Assembly (NCBI RefSeq): GCF_017976235.1
Contig: NZ_JACVHC010000001.1
Coordinates: forward strand, 1,116,001 to 1,180,000
Direction: 5' to 3'
Length of the DNA stretch: 64,000 bases
Origin: Pseudomonas anatoliensis
Lineage (GTDB): Bacteria > Pseudomonadota > Gammaproteobacteria > Pseudomonadales > Pseudomonadaceae
The position numbers were made by a program, and so were the translations under genes. The notes beneath the pieces were generated by a model. It was not told where the DNA came from. It made no database searches and saw only the letters and a program-made list of their open reading frames with translations. Positions 18,047 through 27,185 of the stretch are shown here, piece by piece (the first letter of the stretch is position 1; the number at the start of each line of letters is the position of its first letter).

Positions 18047-19023
18047 TTTTTCGCAGTCTCTACGTGGCCGCCGAAGCCGAAGCGCTGGGCCGAAAGAATC
18101 TTGTCGCCAAAAGTGCCCTGACCACGGGAGCGGTAGCGCGAGAACAGCGAGTTCGACAGCACCGGTACCGGCACCGCTTGTTCCATGGCGGCTTCGATGG
18201 TCCATTGACCTTCGCCGCTGTCGGCCACCGAGCCGGAGAAACCGTCGAGTTTCGGGTCGCTGGCCAAGGCGTCGGCGGTCAGGTCGAGCAACCAGGACGA
18301 CACCACACTGCCCCGACGCCAGACTTCAGCGATGTCAGCCACGTTGAGATCAAAACGCTGATCTTCCGGCAGACGCTCGCTGGATTTGGTCTTGAGAATG
18401 TCAAAACCTTCGGCGAAGGCCGCCATCATCCCGTACTCGATGCCGTTGTGAATCATCTTCACAAAATGCCCGGCACCGGCGGGACCGGCGTGGATGTAGC
18501 CGTGCTCGGCACGCGGGTCATCGGACTTGCGGTCCTTGGTGCGCGGAATATCGCCCATGCCCGGCGCCAATGCGGCAAACAGCGGGTCGAGACGTTTTAC
18601 GGTTTCGGCATCGCCGCCGATCATCATGCAGTAACCGCGCTCCAGGCCCCAGACGCCACCGGAGGTGCCGACGTCGATGTAGTGCAGGCCCTTCTCGGCC
18701 AGAGTTTTGGCGCGGCGGATGTCATCCTTATAGTTGGTGTTGCCACCGTCGATAATGGTGTCGCCAGCTTCCAGCAGGTTGCTCAGCGTTTCGATGGTGT
18801 CTTCGGTCGGCGCGCCGGCCGGCAGCATGACCCACACGGCACGTGGTTTGGCCAGGCCTGCAACCAGTGCCGGCAAATCGGCAACGCCCGTGGAGCCCTC
18901 GGCGACCAGGTTATCGATGAAAGCGGTATTGCGGTCGAAAACAACGGTGGTGTGACCGTTGAGCATCAGACGCCGCGCAATATTGCCGCCCATACGGCCC
19001 AGTCCAATAATCCCGAGTTGCAT
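18043..19023 (-). CDS. gnd: 6-phosphogluconate dehydrogenase (decarboxylating), short type
   Basis: 326 residues, the short form related to YqeC/GndA rather than the 470-residue enzyme. N-terminal dinucleotide fold [17 protein letters not shown], then [29 protein letters not shown] and the catalytic stretch [17 protein letters not shown] with Lys and Asn. It oxidatively decarboxylates 6-phosphogluconate to ribulose 5-phosphate. RBS AAGGAG precedes the ATG at 19021-19023. First gene of the gnd-zwf-HAD operon. Confidence 0.93.
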   Translation of the reverse strand: MQLGIIGLGRMGGNIARRLMLNGHTTVVFDRNTAFIDNLVAEGSTGVADLPALVAGLAKPRAVWVMLPAGAPTEDTIETLSNLLEAGDTIIDGGNTNYKDDIRRAKTLAEKGLHYIDVGTSGGVWGLERGYCMMIGGDAETVKRLDPLFAALAPGMGDIPRTKDRKSDDPRAEHGYIHAGPAGAGHFVKMIHNGIEYGMMAAFAEGFDILKTKSSERLPEDQRFDLNVADIAEVWRRGSVVSSWLLDLTADALASDPKLDGFSGSVADSGEGQWTIEAAMEQAVPVPVLSNSLFSRYRSRGQGTFGDKILSAQRFGFGGHVETAKK

Positions 19024-19295
19024 GTGCTGATGCTCCTTACTACAAATAATGTGTGTCAAAAGGTATAGCCCAACGCGACTAATGGAGGTTAGTCCAGAGC
19101 ACCGGGATGAAGTTTCCGGGCATTGTGCCCGATCTAGACTGATAACGCCCTCAAACCTGTCGAAGACACACCGACCATGAAAAATAAAAAAGTTCCATTC
19201 AGAGGCAAAAGAAAACAAAATTGCTGCCGATAGTAAGTCAGCACCCCAAAACGGGAGCTACTTACAGTTGAGACATACCATTTGCGAGGTGAGCA

Positions 19296-19478
19296 ATGGG
19301 CACAGTACACACAGCAATGCCGCCACAAACCCTGTACGTCACGATTCGTCGCGATGAATTGCGTCAGTTGAAAGACGAGCGCGACCAGTTGAAGCAGGAG
19401 TTGGCGCAACTGCGCGCGTTGACCCAGGGCGCTCAGCCCAAACCGCTGCCGGTTGTCCAGCGTCACCCGCACGCCTGA
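19296..19478 (+). CDS. Small coiled-coil protein, 60 residues
   Basis: A short soluble protein: a strand-like start (PQTLYVTIRRD) followed by a clear heptad coiled coil (ELRQLKDERDQLKQELAQL, about residues 21-39) and a Pro/His tail. The ribosome site GAGGTGA lies at a good distance from the ATG, which makes a real gene likely despite its size. It could dimerise through the zipper; I do not recognise a family. A perfect 11-base hairpin follows at 19494. Confidence 0.65.
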   Translation: MGTVHTAMPPQTLYVTIRRDELRQLKDERDQLKQELAQLRALTQGAQPKPLPVVQRHPHA

Positions 19479-19493
19479 TTTTCCCCGCTATTT

Positions 19494-19519
19494 TCGGGAA
19501 CAGCCGACGCTGTTCCCGA
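19494..19519. terminator. Strong hairpin after the coiled-coil gene
   Basis: TCGGGAACAGC / GCTGTTCCCGA, a perfect 11-base stem with loop CGAC. No T-run follows on the plus strand, so termination is uncertain; it may stabilise the 3' end of the small gene's message. Confidence 0.45.
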
Positions 19520-19690
19520 CACGATGCACCTCTGGCCGCTTTCGCACAGACAAGCGCGCCGATTAACAAAACTTTCACATTCCCTTCGTGATACTGCGCC
19601 GCATTCTGGCCGTACCTGCGCGTGCGGCGTCCGTTCGTCGGTTTCATGGATGTTCCGGCGGTAGTTGTAACGAGTGAGCTGGAGCGCCGA

Positions 19691-21439
19691 ATGGCATTGT
19701 TCAAACGCAGCAAAACGACTGCGGCAGGTTTCGATTGGGCCGGTTTCCTCTGGCTGTTTGTGTTCTTCTGGTACTTCTCCGGCATTACCCAACTGCTGAT
19801 TCAGATAACCGGCACCTCCGGTTTCACGGGGTTTCGCCAAGCGTTCGTGATGAGCGCGATCTGGCTGGCACCCATGCTGTTGTTCCCCAAACGCACAAAA
19901 CTGCTTGCCGCCCTGATCGGCGTGGTGCTGTGGGCCTGTTCGATGGCCAGCCTGGGTTACTTCTTCATTTATCAGCAGGAGTTCTCCCAGAGCGTCATCT
20001 TCATCATGTTCGAGTCGAACGTGTCTGAAGCCGGCGAGTACATGACCCAGTACTTTGCCTGGTGGATGGTGGCGGCGTTCCTCGCGCATACCGCATTCGC
20101 TTACTTTCTGTGGACTCGCCTGCGCCCGGTGTACATGCCCCGTGGCCGTGCAATGGTCGCCGCCGCGGCTATCGTGATCGCTGTTGTCGGTTATCCGCTG
20201 GTCAAGCAAACGCTGCGCATGGGCACTTTCGCTCAAGGCTTCGAGAAATTCGAAACCCGTATCGAGCCGGCGGTGCCTTGGCAAATGGTTGTGGCTTACC
20301 ACCGTTATCTCGACACCCTGGAAGACATGCAGGGCATGCTGCACAGCGCCAGCAAGATCCCGCCGTTGCATAACCTCAAGGCTGCCGGCGCCGATCAGCC
20401 GTCAACGCTTGTGCTGGTAATCGGCGAGTCGACCAACCGTCAGCGCATGAGCCTGTACGGCTACCCGCGCAACACCACGCCGGAACTGGACAAACTCAAG
20501 GACCAACTGGCGGTGTTCGACAACGTCGTCACCCCTCGCCCGTACACCATCGAGGCGCTGCAGCAGGTTCTGACGTTCGCTGACGAAGAAAACCCGGACC
20601 TGTACCTGTCCACGCCATCGTTGGTCAGCATGATGAAACAGGCGGGTTACAAGACCTTCTGGATCACCAACCAGCAGACCATGACCAAGCGCAACACTAT
20701 GCTCACGACCTTCTCCGAACAGGCCGACGAGCAGGTGTACCTGAACAACAACCGCAACCAGAACGCCGCCCAGTACGACGGCGACGTGATCGAGCCGTTC
20801 AACAAGGCGCTGGCCGATGCAGCACCGCGCAAGCTGATCGTCGTACATTTGCTCGGCACCCACATGAGCTACCAGTACCGTTATCCGCCGACCTTCGACA
20901 AGTTCAAGGACCGCAACGGTGTACCACCGGGTGTGCGTGACGATCAGGTACCGACCTACAACAGCTATGACAACGCCGTGCTTTACAACGACTTTGTCGT
21001 GTCGAGCCTGATCAAGGATTACGCCAAATCCGATCCGAATGGCTTCCTGCTGTATCTCTCGGACCACGGCGAAGACGTGTTCGACTCGGTGGGCCACAAC
21101 ACCCTGGGCCGTAACGAAAGCAAACCGACCGCACCGATGTACACCATTCCGTTCATGGCCTGGGCCTCGCCTAAATGGCGCGAAAACCATGACTGGAACC
21201 TGGCCGGTGACTTGCAGCGACCGTACAGCAGCTCGCATCTGATCCACACCTGGGCAGACCTGGCCGGTTTGAGCTTCGATGAACTGGACCGCAGCAAAAG
21301 CGTGGTCAGCGACAGCTTCAAAGCTCGTCCATTGCTGATCGGCGATCCGTATCAAACGGCACAACGGGCGCTGATCGATTTCAGCTTGATGAAGCCCAAA
21401 CCCGTCGCGGGCGCAGAGCCGAAAGTCGTACAACAGTGA
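19691..21439 (+). CDS. Phosphoethanolamine transferase, CptA/EptC-like
   Basis: 582 residues: about five N-terminal membrane helices (to about residue 170) and a periplasmic sulfatase-fold domain. Catalytic and metal-binding features are VIGESTNRQRMSLYGYPRNTTP (metal Glu), the expected nucleophile region TPRPYTIEALQQ, HLLGTHMSY, and LSDHGEDVFDSVGHN (metal Asp and His). These enzymes move phosphoethanolamine from phosphatidylethanolamine to lipopolysaccharide, CptA/EptC on the core heptose. Lipid A as acceptor (EptA type) is possible, but the sequence looks more CptA-like. The ATG at 19691 has GGAG upstream. A perfect terminator follows. Confidence 0.85.
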   Translation: MALFKRSKTTAAGFDWAGFLWLFVFFWYFSGITQLLIQITGTSGFTGFRQAFVMSAIWLAPMLLFPKRTKLLAALIGVVLWACSMASLGYFFIYQQEFSQSVIFIMFESNVSEAGEYMTQYFAWWMVAAFLAHTAFAYFLWTRLRPVYMPRGRAMVAAAAIVIAVVGYPLVKQTLRMGTFAQGFEKFETRIEPAVPWQMVVAYHRYLDTLEDMQGMLHSASKIPPLHNLKAAGADQPSTLVLVIGESTNRQRMSLYGYPRNTTPELDKLKDQLAVFDNVVTPRPYTIEALQQVLTFADEENPDLYLSTPSLVSMMKQAGYKTFWITNQQTMTKRNTMLTTFSEQADEQVYLNNNRNQNAAQYDGDVIEPFNKALADAAPRKLIVVHLLGTHMSYQYRYPPTFDKFKDRNGVPPGVRDDQVPTYNSYDNAVLYNDFVVSSLIKDYAKSDPNGFLLYLSDHGEDVFDSVGHNTLGRNESKPTAPMYTIPFMAWASPKWRENHDWNLAGDLQRPYSSSHLIHTWADLAGLSFDELDRSKSVVSDSFKARPLLIGDPYQTAQRALIDFSLMKPKPVAGAEPKVVQQ

Positions 21440-21443
21440 CATA

Positions 21444-21473
21444 GAAAAAGGGGCCCAAACCGGCCCCTTTTTC
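21444..21473 (+). terminator. Rho-independent terminator
   Basis: AAAAAGGGGC / GCCCCTTTTT stem with loop CCAAACCG, starting 5 bases after the transferase stop and ending in a T-run. Confidence 0.9.
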
Positions 21474-21587
21474 ATGCCTGCAACATTTACAAATGAAAGT
21501 ATTTCGCGTTTGATACTAAATCGCAGTGCCCCGCCTCGTCTTTGAACAAACGGATTTTTTCCCCTCGAAGACAAGGAGTCGGCTGCG

Positions 21588-23834
21588 ATGTTCGCGCCCA
21601 TCACCCGTTCCATGACCCTCACCCTCGGCCTCTGCGGAGCCGCCCTGAGCCCCGATCTGCTGGCTGAATCCGAACTCGAAAAACCATCGGAGCCCGCAGC
21701 CCCGGCTATGCAATTGGAACCCACCAACATCTCCGCCCAAGGCCTGGGCAGCAGCACCGAAAACACCCACGCTTACACCACCGGCGCCATGAGCACCGCC
21801 ACGCGGATGAACCTGTCGATCAAGGAAACGCCACAGTCGGTGTCCGTGGTCACCCGCCAACAGATGGATGATTTCAAGCTCGGTACATTGTCCGAAGCCA
21901 TGAGCCAGACCACTGGCGTGGTGGTCCAGCACCTGGACTCGGATCGGGTCAGCTATTCGTCCCGGGGTTATTCGATCAACAATTTCCAGATCGACGGGAT
22001 GCTCAACACGTTCGACCGGATGAAGTCCGACGCCGATACCATCATTTATGACCGCATTGAAGTGGTGCGTGGTGCCACAGGCCTGACAACCGGCGCGGGC
22101 GATCCGTCGGCGACCATCAACATGGTGCGCAAACGCCCGACCGCCCAACTTCAGGCGCTGGCCGGGGTCAGCGGTGGCAGCTACGACGATTACTACAGTT
22201 ACGTCGATGTCGGTGGCCCGCTGGCCTTCGATGGCCGTTTGCGCGGGCGTACCGTGCTGGCCTATCGCGACAGCCAGTCGTTTCGCGACAAGTACGCCCT
22301 GCAACGGGAGGTCGGCTACGGGATTCTTGAGGCCGACCTGACCGACTCCACGGTGCTCGCCGTGGGTTATGACTATCAGGATAAACAGGTGCAAGGTTCG
22401 GCCTGGGGCACCGTGCCTTACTGGAACGCCGACGGCGGCAAGGCCGGGCTCGGCCGCTCGACCAATATGGCGACTTCCTGGAGCTCGTGGCCGCTCAAGG
22501 ACAAAACCGCCTTCGCCACCCTTGATCAGGCACTGGCAGGTGGCTGGCACCTGAAAGCGGCCTACACCCATCGCCAAAGCGATATCGACGGCAAGGTCTA
22601 CTACGGCGGCGCAGGCTTTCCCGAGGCGGACCGCAGCGGCATGATCGCTTACACATCGCACATGGTCGGCACGCAGAAAATGGACGTCTATGACTTCAAT
22701 CTCTCGGGCCCCTATTCGCTGTTCGGCCGTGAGCACGAAATGATGTTTGGCTATGGCGAAGCCGAGCACCGCTCCTACTCCCCCAAGACCGTCGACGGTC
22801 CCGTACCGGACGACTACGGTAAGATCCGCGACTGGAAGTACATGGGTAACATCGGCAAGTTCCCCGACACCGTCACAGGGCTGACCGGCTCAAGGGGCAG
22901 CACGCGGCAGAAGGCTGGCTATATCGCTACGCGCCTGAGCCTGACCGACCAGTTGCACGCTGTGATTGGCAGCCGTTACGGCAGTTGGGAAGGCGAAAAT
23001 TCCGATCACTACTATGACAAAAACCTGCAATTGACCCGCGTTGAAACAACCCGTCAGCAACAAAATGACGTCTGGACACCCTACGCCGGCCTGCTCTACG
23101 ACCTGACGCCGGAGTACACCGCTTACGTCAGCTACACCGATATTTTCAAACCGCAGAGCAACCGCGACAGCAGCCGCAACTACCTCGATCCGGTCGTCGG
23201 CAGCAACTACGAAGTGGGCCTCAAGGGCAGTTTGCTGGAAGAGCGACTCAACGTCGCCACGGCGCTGTTCTGGAGCACGCAGGACAACGTTGCCGAGGTC
23301 GACAATTCGGTGCCGCCAGATCCCGTCACGCGCGAACAGTTTTACAAGTCCGGCGGTAAAGGCAACAAGGTCAGCGGTTTTGAAGCCGAGGTCTCCGGCG
23401 AAATCCGCAACGGCTGGAACATGACCGCCGGCTACACCTACACCCATTCGGCCAACGGTGAGCAACAACGCACCAATGAAGACCAGCCGCTGAACATGCT
23501 GCGGGTTTCCACGGCGTATCGTTTGCCGGGCGAATGGCAGGCGCTGACCGTGGGCGGTGCAGTGAACTGGCAAAGCCGTATTTTCGGCGGTTCAAATCGC
23601 CCGGTCGGCCGCGATGCCGAGGGTGCATTCATCACCGAAAACACCAAAATCCACCAGGGCGCCTACACCGTGGTCAAGTTGATGTCGCGCTATGCCATCG
23701 ACAAAAACCTCTCGGCCTCGCTTAACGTCGACAACCTTTTCGACAAGAAGTACTACGAGAACGTTGGCTTCTACAATGGCGTCTACTGGGGCGATCCGCG
23801 CACGGTCACGTTGAGCCTAGACTGGAAGCTCTGA
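21588..23834 (+). CDS. TonB-dependent siderophore receptor
   Basis: 748 residues. Signal peptide to about residue 26. The plug domain is about 75-190: SIKETPQSVSVVTRQQMDD, YSSRGYSINNFQIDG and VVRGATGLTTGAGDPSATIN. The 22-strand barrel runs to the C-terminus (LSLDWKL). This is the FpvA/FoxA-like class that imports ferric siderophores using TonB energy. The N-terminal STN signalling domain of FpvA is absent and no sigma/anti-sigma pair is adjacent, so it is a plain importer, probably for a foreign siderophore. AAGGAG precedes the ATG. I looked for a Fur box in 21474-21587 and saw none convincing. Confidence 0.9.
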   Translation: MFAPITRSMTLTLGLCGAALSPDLLAESELEKPSEPAAPAMQLEPTNISAQGLGSSTENTHAYTTGAMSTATRMNLSIKETPQSVSVVTRQQMDDFKLGTLSEAMSQTTGVVVQHLDSDRVSYSSRGYSINNFQIDGMLNTFDRMKSDADTIIYDRIEVVRGATGLTTGAGDPSATINMVRKRPTAQLQALAGVSGGSYDDYYSYVDVGGPLAFDGRLRGRTVLAYRDSQSFRDKYALQREVGYGILEADLTDSTVLAVGYDYQDKQVQGSAWGTVPYWNADGGKAGLGRSTNMATSWSSWPLKDKTAFATLDQALAGGWHLKAAYTHRQSDIDGKVYYGGAGFPEADRSGMIAYTSHMVGTQKMDVYDFNLSGPYSLFGREHEMMFGYGEAEHRSYSPKTVDGPVPDDYGKIRDWKYMGNIGKFPDTVTGLTGSRGSTRQKAGYIATRLSLTDQLHAVIGSRYGSWEGENSDHYYDKNLQLTRVETTRQQQNDVWTPYAGLLYDLTPEYTAYVSYTDIFKPQSNRDSSRNYLDPVVGSNYEVGLKGSLLEERLNVATALFWSTQDNVAEVDNSVPPDPVTREQFYKSGGKGNKVSGFEAEVSGEIRNGWNMTAGYTYTHSANGEQQRTNEDQPLNMLRVSTAYRLPGEWQALTVGGAVNWQSRIFGGSNRPVGRDAEGAFITENTKIHQGAYTVVKLMSRYAIDKNLSASLNVDNLFDKKYYENVGFYNGVYWGDPRTVTLSLDWKL

Positions 23835-23916
23835 CACGACGCCTGATTACTCCCTTCTGACACAGGAAGTTGTGTTGAAGGAAAATGTCATGGGTGAAGA
23901 CTGTATCTGCTGTCGG

Positions 23917-24017
23917 GATTCAACTGTGGATGGGATTTATCTGTGACTAGGATTTATCTGTGATTGGGATTTATCTGTGGTGAGGGGATTTATCTGTGGC
24001 GAGGGGATTTATCCCCG
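23917..24017 (+). repeat. Tandem array of REP half-units
   Basis: Head-to-tail copies of GGATTTATCTGTG at 23933, 23950, 23967 and 23986, with a degenerate copy at 23917 and a final copy ending CCCCG at 24005. Spacing is 16, 17, 17, 19 and 19 bases. The last copy is the left arm of the complete REPIN that follows. Confidence 0.85.
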
Positions 24018-24101
24018 ATGGGCTGCGCAGCAGTCCCCTGCTTTTGATTCTAAAAGCCGGGGCCGCTTCGCGACCCATCGGGGATAAATCCCCTCGCCAC
24101 A
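23995..24101. repeat. REPIN, family B (copy 1)
   Basis: Arms TGTGGCGAGGGGATTTATCC and its complement, with an inner pair GATGGGCTGCGCAGCAG / GCTTCGCGACCCATC. With the half-unit array it fills the 364-base gap between the receptor and the next small gene. Confidence 0.9.
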
Positions 24102-24198
24102 TTTTGCTGTTAACCCCGCGTTAATTCGCTCGGCACAGACTTGCCTGCGAGATCTGCTTCATGGATGAACGGCTCCGACTTGTTCAGTAGGAGGCACC

Positions 24199-24408
24199 AT
24201 GAAAATCACTACCGCAATGCTTGCCGGGCTACTCGCCCTTGGTTCCGCCAGCGTATTCGCTGAAGGAGGCGCCGAACGCATGCGCCATTACTACGACAAC
24301 TTCCCGGTCCATCACGCGCAAAGCGAACAGACGAGCGACGCTAGCGCGAAAGAGATTCGGGTTCCCGCCGATCAGACGGCGCAAGTGACCGAGTCCTACC
24401 GCAACTGA
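24199..24408 (+). CDS. Small exported protein, 69 residues
   Basis: Signal peptide MKITTAMLAGLLALGSASVFA (cleavage about residue 21), then a mature chain of about 48 residues beginning EGGAERMRHYYDNF, rich in charged and polar residues, with no cysteine. AGGAGG lies at an ideal distance from the ATG. The AEGGxxR start of the mature part is shared with several small periplasmic Pseudomonas proteins; a relation to the PtrA-like family is possible but uncertain. Followed by a strong terminator. Function unknown. Confidence 0.78.
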   Translation: MKITTAMLAGLLALGSASVFAEGGAERMRHYYDNFPVHHAQSEQTSDASAKEIRVPADQTAQVTESYRN

Positions 24409-24469
24409 GTTTTTACCAAGCAACCGATGGACCTCCCACGGCTGTGCTCCGGCCTGGGAGATGACAGTT

Positions 24470-24496
24470 AGGCGCCCTTTTCGGGCGCCTTTTTTA
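24470..24496. terminator. Terminator after the small exported protein gene
   Basis: AGGCGCCC / GGGCGCCT with loop TTTTC and a run of T on the plus strand. It overlaps the end of the convergent GNAT gene by three bases. Confidence 0.88.
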
Positions 24497-24991
24497 TGCC
24501 TGAAGGTCTTTGATCCAGAACAGCATGCGCCCGTGATCCGGGTTGAACATGCCTGGCGCAAAACCGAATTTGCTGTAGGCGTTTTGTGCCACGGCGTTGC
24601 CTTCCAGTACTTCGAGGGTGATCTTGCAGCAGCCGCGCTGACGGGAGATTTCCTCGACCTTGCGGAGCATTTTCTGGCTCAACCCCAAACCGCGAAACTT
24701 GCTCATCACCGCCACGTCGTGGACGTTGACCAAGGGCTTGCAGGCGAAGGTGGAAAACCCCTCAAAGCAGTTCACCAGCCCTGCCGGCTCGCCGCCGACG
24801 AATGCCAGCACACTGAAGGCGTGCGGCCGGCGCGCCAGCTCTTCGGGCAGTCGGCGCAGCAACTCAGGGTCGATCGGCTGCTCGCCGCCCATGGGGTCTT
24901 CTGCATAGTGATTGAGTACTACGCCGATGGCCTCGGCATGCAGTGGATTGGTGTAACTGGCCTGAAGCACAAGAATTTCTGCGGAATCCAT
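24494..24991 (-). CDS. GNAT-family N-acetyltransferase
   Basis: 165 residues with the GNAT core: the strand LVNVHDVAVMSKFRGLGLSQKML (acetyl-CoA pyrophosphate loop as RGLGLS, a Q/RxxGxG/A variant), then ITLEVLEGNAVAQNAYSKFGF, the usual motif B. Substrate unknown; the family covers small molecules and protein N-termini. Candidate starts are a TTG at 25009 and ATGs at 24997 and 24991; the last is preferred because GGGGATGG provides the best-spaced ribosome site. Convergent with the small exported protein. Confidence 0.85.
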   Translation of the reverse strand: MDSAEILVLQASYTNPLHAEAIGVVLNHYAEDPMGGEQPIDPELLRRLPEELARRPHAFSVLAFVGGEPAGLVNCFEGFSTFACKPLVNVHDVAVMSKFRGLGLSQKMLRKVEEISRQRGCCKITLEVLEGNAVAQNAYSKFGFAPGMFNPDHGRMLFWIKDLQA

Positions 24992-25090
24992 TTCCATCCC
25001 CGAACACAAAAGCCCCGGCGCGCAAAGTGCTTGCTGATAGGCTGTGTTGACCTTAGCGCGAGCGCGGGCCGGCAGACAACCTGCAAGAAA

Positions 25091-25180
25091 AGCAAAAGAT
25101 CAAAAGATCGCAGCCTTCGGCAGCTCCTACACCGATCTCCTGTAGGAGCTGCCGAAGGCTGCGATCTTTTGATCTTTTGT
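25091..25180. repeat. REPIN, family A (copy 5, inside-out)
   Basis: Two family A arms in outward orientation: GATCGCAGCCTTCGGCAGCTCC, a short centre, then TGTAGGAGCTGCCGAAGGC. The outer ends are the AAAGATC segments. Confidence 0.92.
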
Positions 25181-25183
25181 AGG

Positions 25184-25765
25184 TCAACGACCCCAGATCA
25201 GTTCCTCGGTCCAGCCCAGTTCAGCAAAATCCCCGGCGCGCAATCCAGCCTCACCGACACAGAAAAACTCATCCAGTTGCGGCGGTTTCACGGTCGTATC
25301 GCTAAGCATTGAATGCACCTGCCCACGATGATGAATCTGATGCTCAAACAGGTGCGAAAGCATGCGCAAGCGACTGTCGTGCTGCGGCGTCTCGCGGGCG
25401 ATGGTGACGAGCCGGCCCAGATCGGCATCGCGCAGTTGTTCGCAATAAGCGATCAGCCGGCGATCGACACGGGCCTGTTCTTCGCGCAATGCAAGAGGGT
25501 CGGTAAAGGGTTCGGCGGCGTTGAAAAACACGTAGCAGTCAGGATGCGGTTCGTCCCCGCGCAGTTCGCGCTCCAGCGCATCCACGTAGAACCAGTCACA
25601 GGTGAGGATATGGTTGAGGGTCAGCCGCAGGCTCGGAAAAAAACTCACCCGAGGGGCCGACAGGTCGCTGTCGTCGAGTTGCGTCCAGGCCTTGGCCAGT
25701 CGGTGGTTGGCCCAGGCGTTTTGATATGCCATGGTCAATAGATGATGGGACAGCGGCTGATTCAT
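25184..25765 (-). CDS. DinB-family protein
   Basis: 193 residues, four-helix bundle of the DinB/YfiT superfamily. The metal-binding histidines are visible: one in LNHILTCDWFYVDAL near residue 50 and the pair in LSHLFEHQIHHRGQVHSML near residue 145. Related proteins are thiol-dependent transferases or have unknown roles; DinB itself is DNA-damage inducible in Bacillus. The chosen ATG (25763-25765) has AAGAGGG upstream; the longer frame overlaps zapE. Substrate unknown. Confidence 0.87.
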   Translation of the reverse strand: MNQPLSHHLLTMAYQNAWANHRLAKAWTQLDDSDLSAPRVSFFPSLRLTLNHILTCDWFYVDALERELRGDEPHPDCYVFFNAAEPFTDPLALREEQARVDRRLIAYCEQLRDADLGRLVTIARETPQHDSRLRMLSHLFEHQIHHRGQVHSMLSDTTVKPPQLDEFFCVGEAGLRAGDFAELGWTEELIWGR

Positions 25766-25782
25766 ATGGGCGCCCTCTTCTT

Positions 25783-26901
25783 TCAAGCCTCGGCAAAGCG
25801 CTGCAACTGCATTTCCTGCAAGCGACTGAGGGTGCGGCGGAACGGGAATTGCAGATAGCCCTCGGTGTAGAGCGCCTCCATCGCCACATGTGCCTCGATG
25901 TACAGCGGCACCTTGCGGTCGTAGCACTCGTCGACCAAGGCGATAAAGCGCCGTACGCCATCGTCGTGCACCGATAACTGCGGCAACTCACGATCCCCCG
26001 CCACCACTTGCGCGGAGCCGTCTTCGGTGCCGCGAGCGATGCGTCCTTCGCGCTTCTGTGCGCTGAGGTTCGGCACGTCGCTCAACAGAATAGCCCGGTA
26101 GTTGTCGCACAGCGCGATGAAATCCATGGCGGCGAACGGTTGCTCGCACAGGTCGGCATAGCGACACCAGAGCACCGTCTGACTGGCCTGCACCACGTTG
26201 AGCACTCGATGGCCGACCGCTACCGGTGCAGCGCTGGCCGATTGCCCGGCCGTCAACGCGTCAAAGACCTCGCCCAGCGCACTGGTGCTTTCGGCAGTGG
26301 CGACAAAGTAGCGCTGGTGGATCGCGCCCGGATGCAAGCGATGATCCTCGGCGCCATTCACCGGGACTACCTGCATATGCGCCTTGATCGCGGCGATCGC
26401 CGGGACAAAGCGGTCGCGATTGAAGCCATCGGCGTACAAATCATCCGGCGGCAGGTTGGATGTACAGACCACCACAACGCCTTCGTCGAACATCACCTGG
26501 AACAGGCGCCCGAGAATGATCGCATCGCCAATGTCGTTGACGAACAATTCGTCGAAGCACAGCACCCGCACTTCGCCCGCCAATTCCTTGGCCAGCGCAC
26601 GCAGCGGATCGGCGATGCCGGTCAACTGGAACGAACGCTGGTGCACCCAGCCCATGAAATGATGAAAGTGTTGGCGCCGCGCCGGCACTCGCAAGCTTTG
26701 ATAGAACTGGTCCATCAGCCACGTCTTGCCGCGCCCGACCGGGCCCCACAAGTACACGCCACTGACAGACCGCGCACCGGCGTGCAAGGCTTCGTGGCAT
26801 TTTTGCAGCGCCCATACAGCGTGCTCCTGAGCTTCATCCTGGATGAAACCCTTGTGCTCGATGGCATGCTGCCAGGCGCTTAGCGGAGAGTCGAAAGTCA
26901 T
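25783..26901 (-). CDS. zapE: Cell division ATPase ZapE (AFG1-like)
   Basis: 372 residues, cytoplasmic AAA+ ATPase of the AFG1/LACE1 family. Walker A WGPVGRGKT (residues 52-60), Walker B VLCFDELFVNDIGDA (113-127), sensor stretch VVVCTSNLPPDDLY, and C-terminal WCRYADLCEQPFAAMDFIALC, which is characteristic of the family. ZapE associates with the Z-ring in E. coli and destabilises FtsZ polymers under stress. The ATG at 26899-26901 gives normal family length, although no clear ribosome site is seen; an upstream in-frame start would add 15 residues. It lies 17 bases upstream of the DinB-like gene. Confidence 0.93.
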   Translation of the reverse strand: MTFDSPLSAWQHAIEHKGFIQDEAQEHAVWALQKCHEALHAGARSVSGVYLWGPVGRGKTWLMDQFYQSLRVPARRQHFHHFMGWVHQRSFQLTGIADPLRALAKELAGEVRVLCFDELFVNDIGDAIILGRLFQVMFDEGVVVVCTSNLPPDDLYADGFNRDRFVPAIAAIKAHMQVVPVNGAEDHRLHPGAIHQRYFVATAESTSALGEVFDALTAGQSASAAPVAVGHRVLNVVQASQTVLWCRYADLCEQPFAAMDFIALCDNYRAILLSDVPNLSAQKREGRIARGTEDGSAQVVAGDRELPQLSVHDDGVRRFIALVDECYDRKVPLYIEAHVAMEALYTEGYLQFPFRRTLSRLQEMQLQRFAEA

Positions 26902-26948
26902 GCGCGGCAGTATGCCATGGCTTGCCCACACCTTTAAGTCACCCAACT

Positions 26949-27043
26949 CCCTGTAGGAGCTGCCGAAGGCTGCGATCTTTTGATCTGGCTTGTGATCTGA
27001 ACAACCGAAGTCAAAAGATCGCAGCCTTCGGCAGCTCCTACAG
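26949..27043. repeat. REPIN, family A (copy 6)
   Basis: CTGTAGGAGCTGCCGAAGGC and its inverted partner around a 30-base centre, in the gap between divergently transcribed zapE and the permease gene. Confidence 0.92.
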
Positions 27044-27185
27044 GATCGGGGCTGTGTTCAAACCTTCCACACCCAATAAAACCTGACCTTTCAGGCAGTT
27101 TTATTGCGTTGCCCTCGCCGCTCTCTTCCGGCATCCTGCGCCTCCATTTTCTGACCCGGCCCCGCCTCACGGCGCGCAAATCATC

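Noticed and set aside
16535..18121. 528-codon plus-strand frame opposite zwf
   Set aside because: Zwf motifs on the minus strand are decisive; this is a reverse-frame shadow.
21474..21587. Fur box upstream of the siderophore receptor
   Set aside because: An AT-rich stretch exists (21489-21516) but no convincing match to the GATAATGATAATCATTATC pattern.
20402..22769. Two long minus-strand frames opposite the transferase and TonB receptor genes
   Set aside because: Both plus-strand genes have clear motifs, ribosome sites and a terminator between them; the antisense frames run through that terminator.
23917..24101. Possible CRISPR array
   Set aside because: Repeats of 13 bases spaced 16-19 bases apart leave only 3-6 base spacers and merge with a REPIN; no cas genes nearby.
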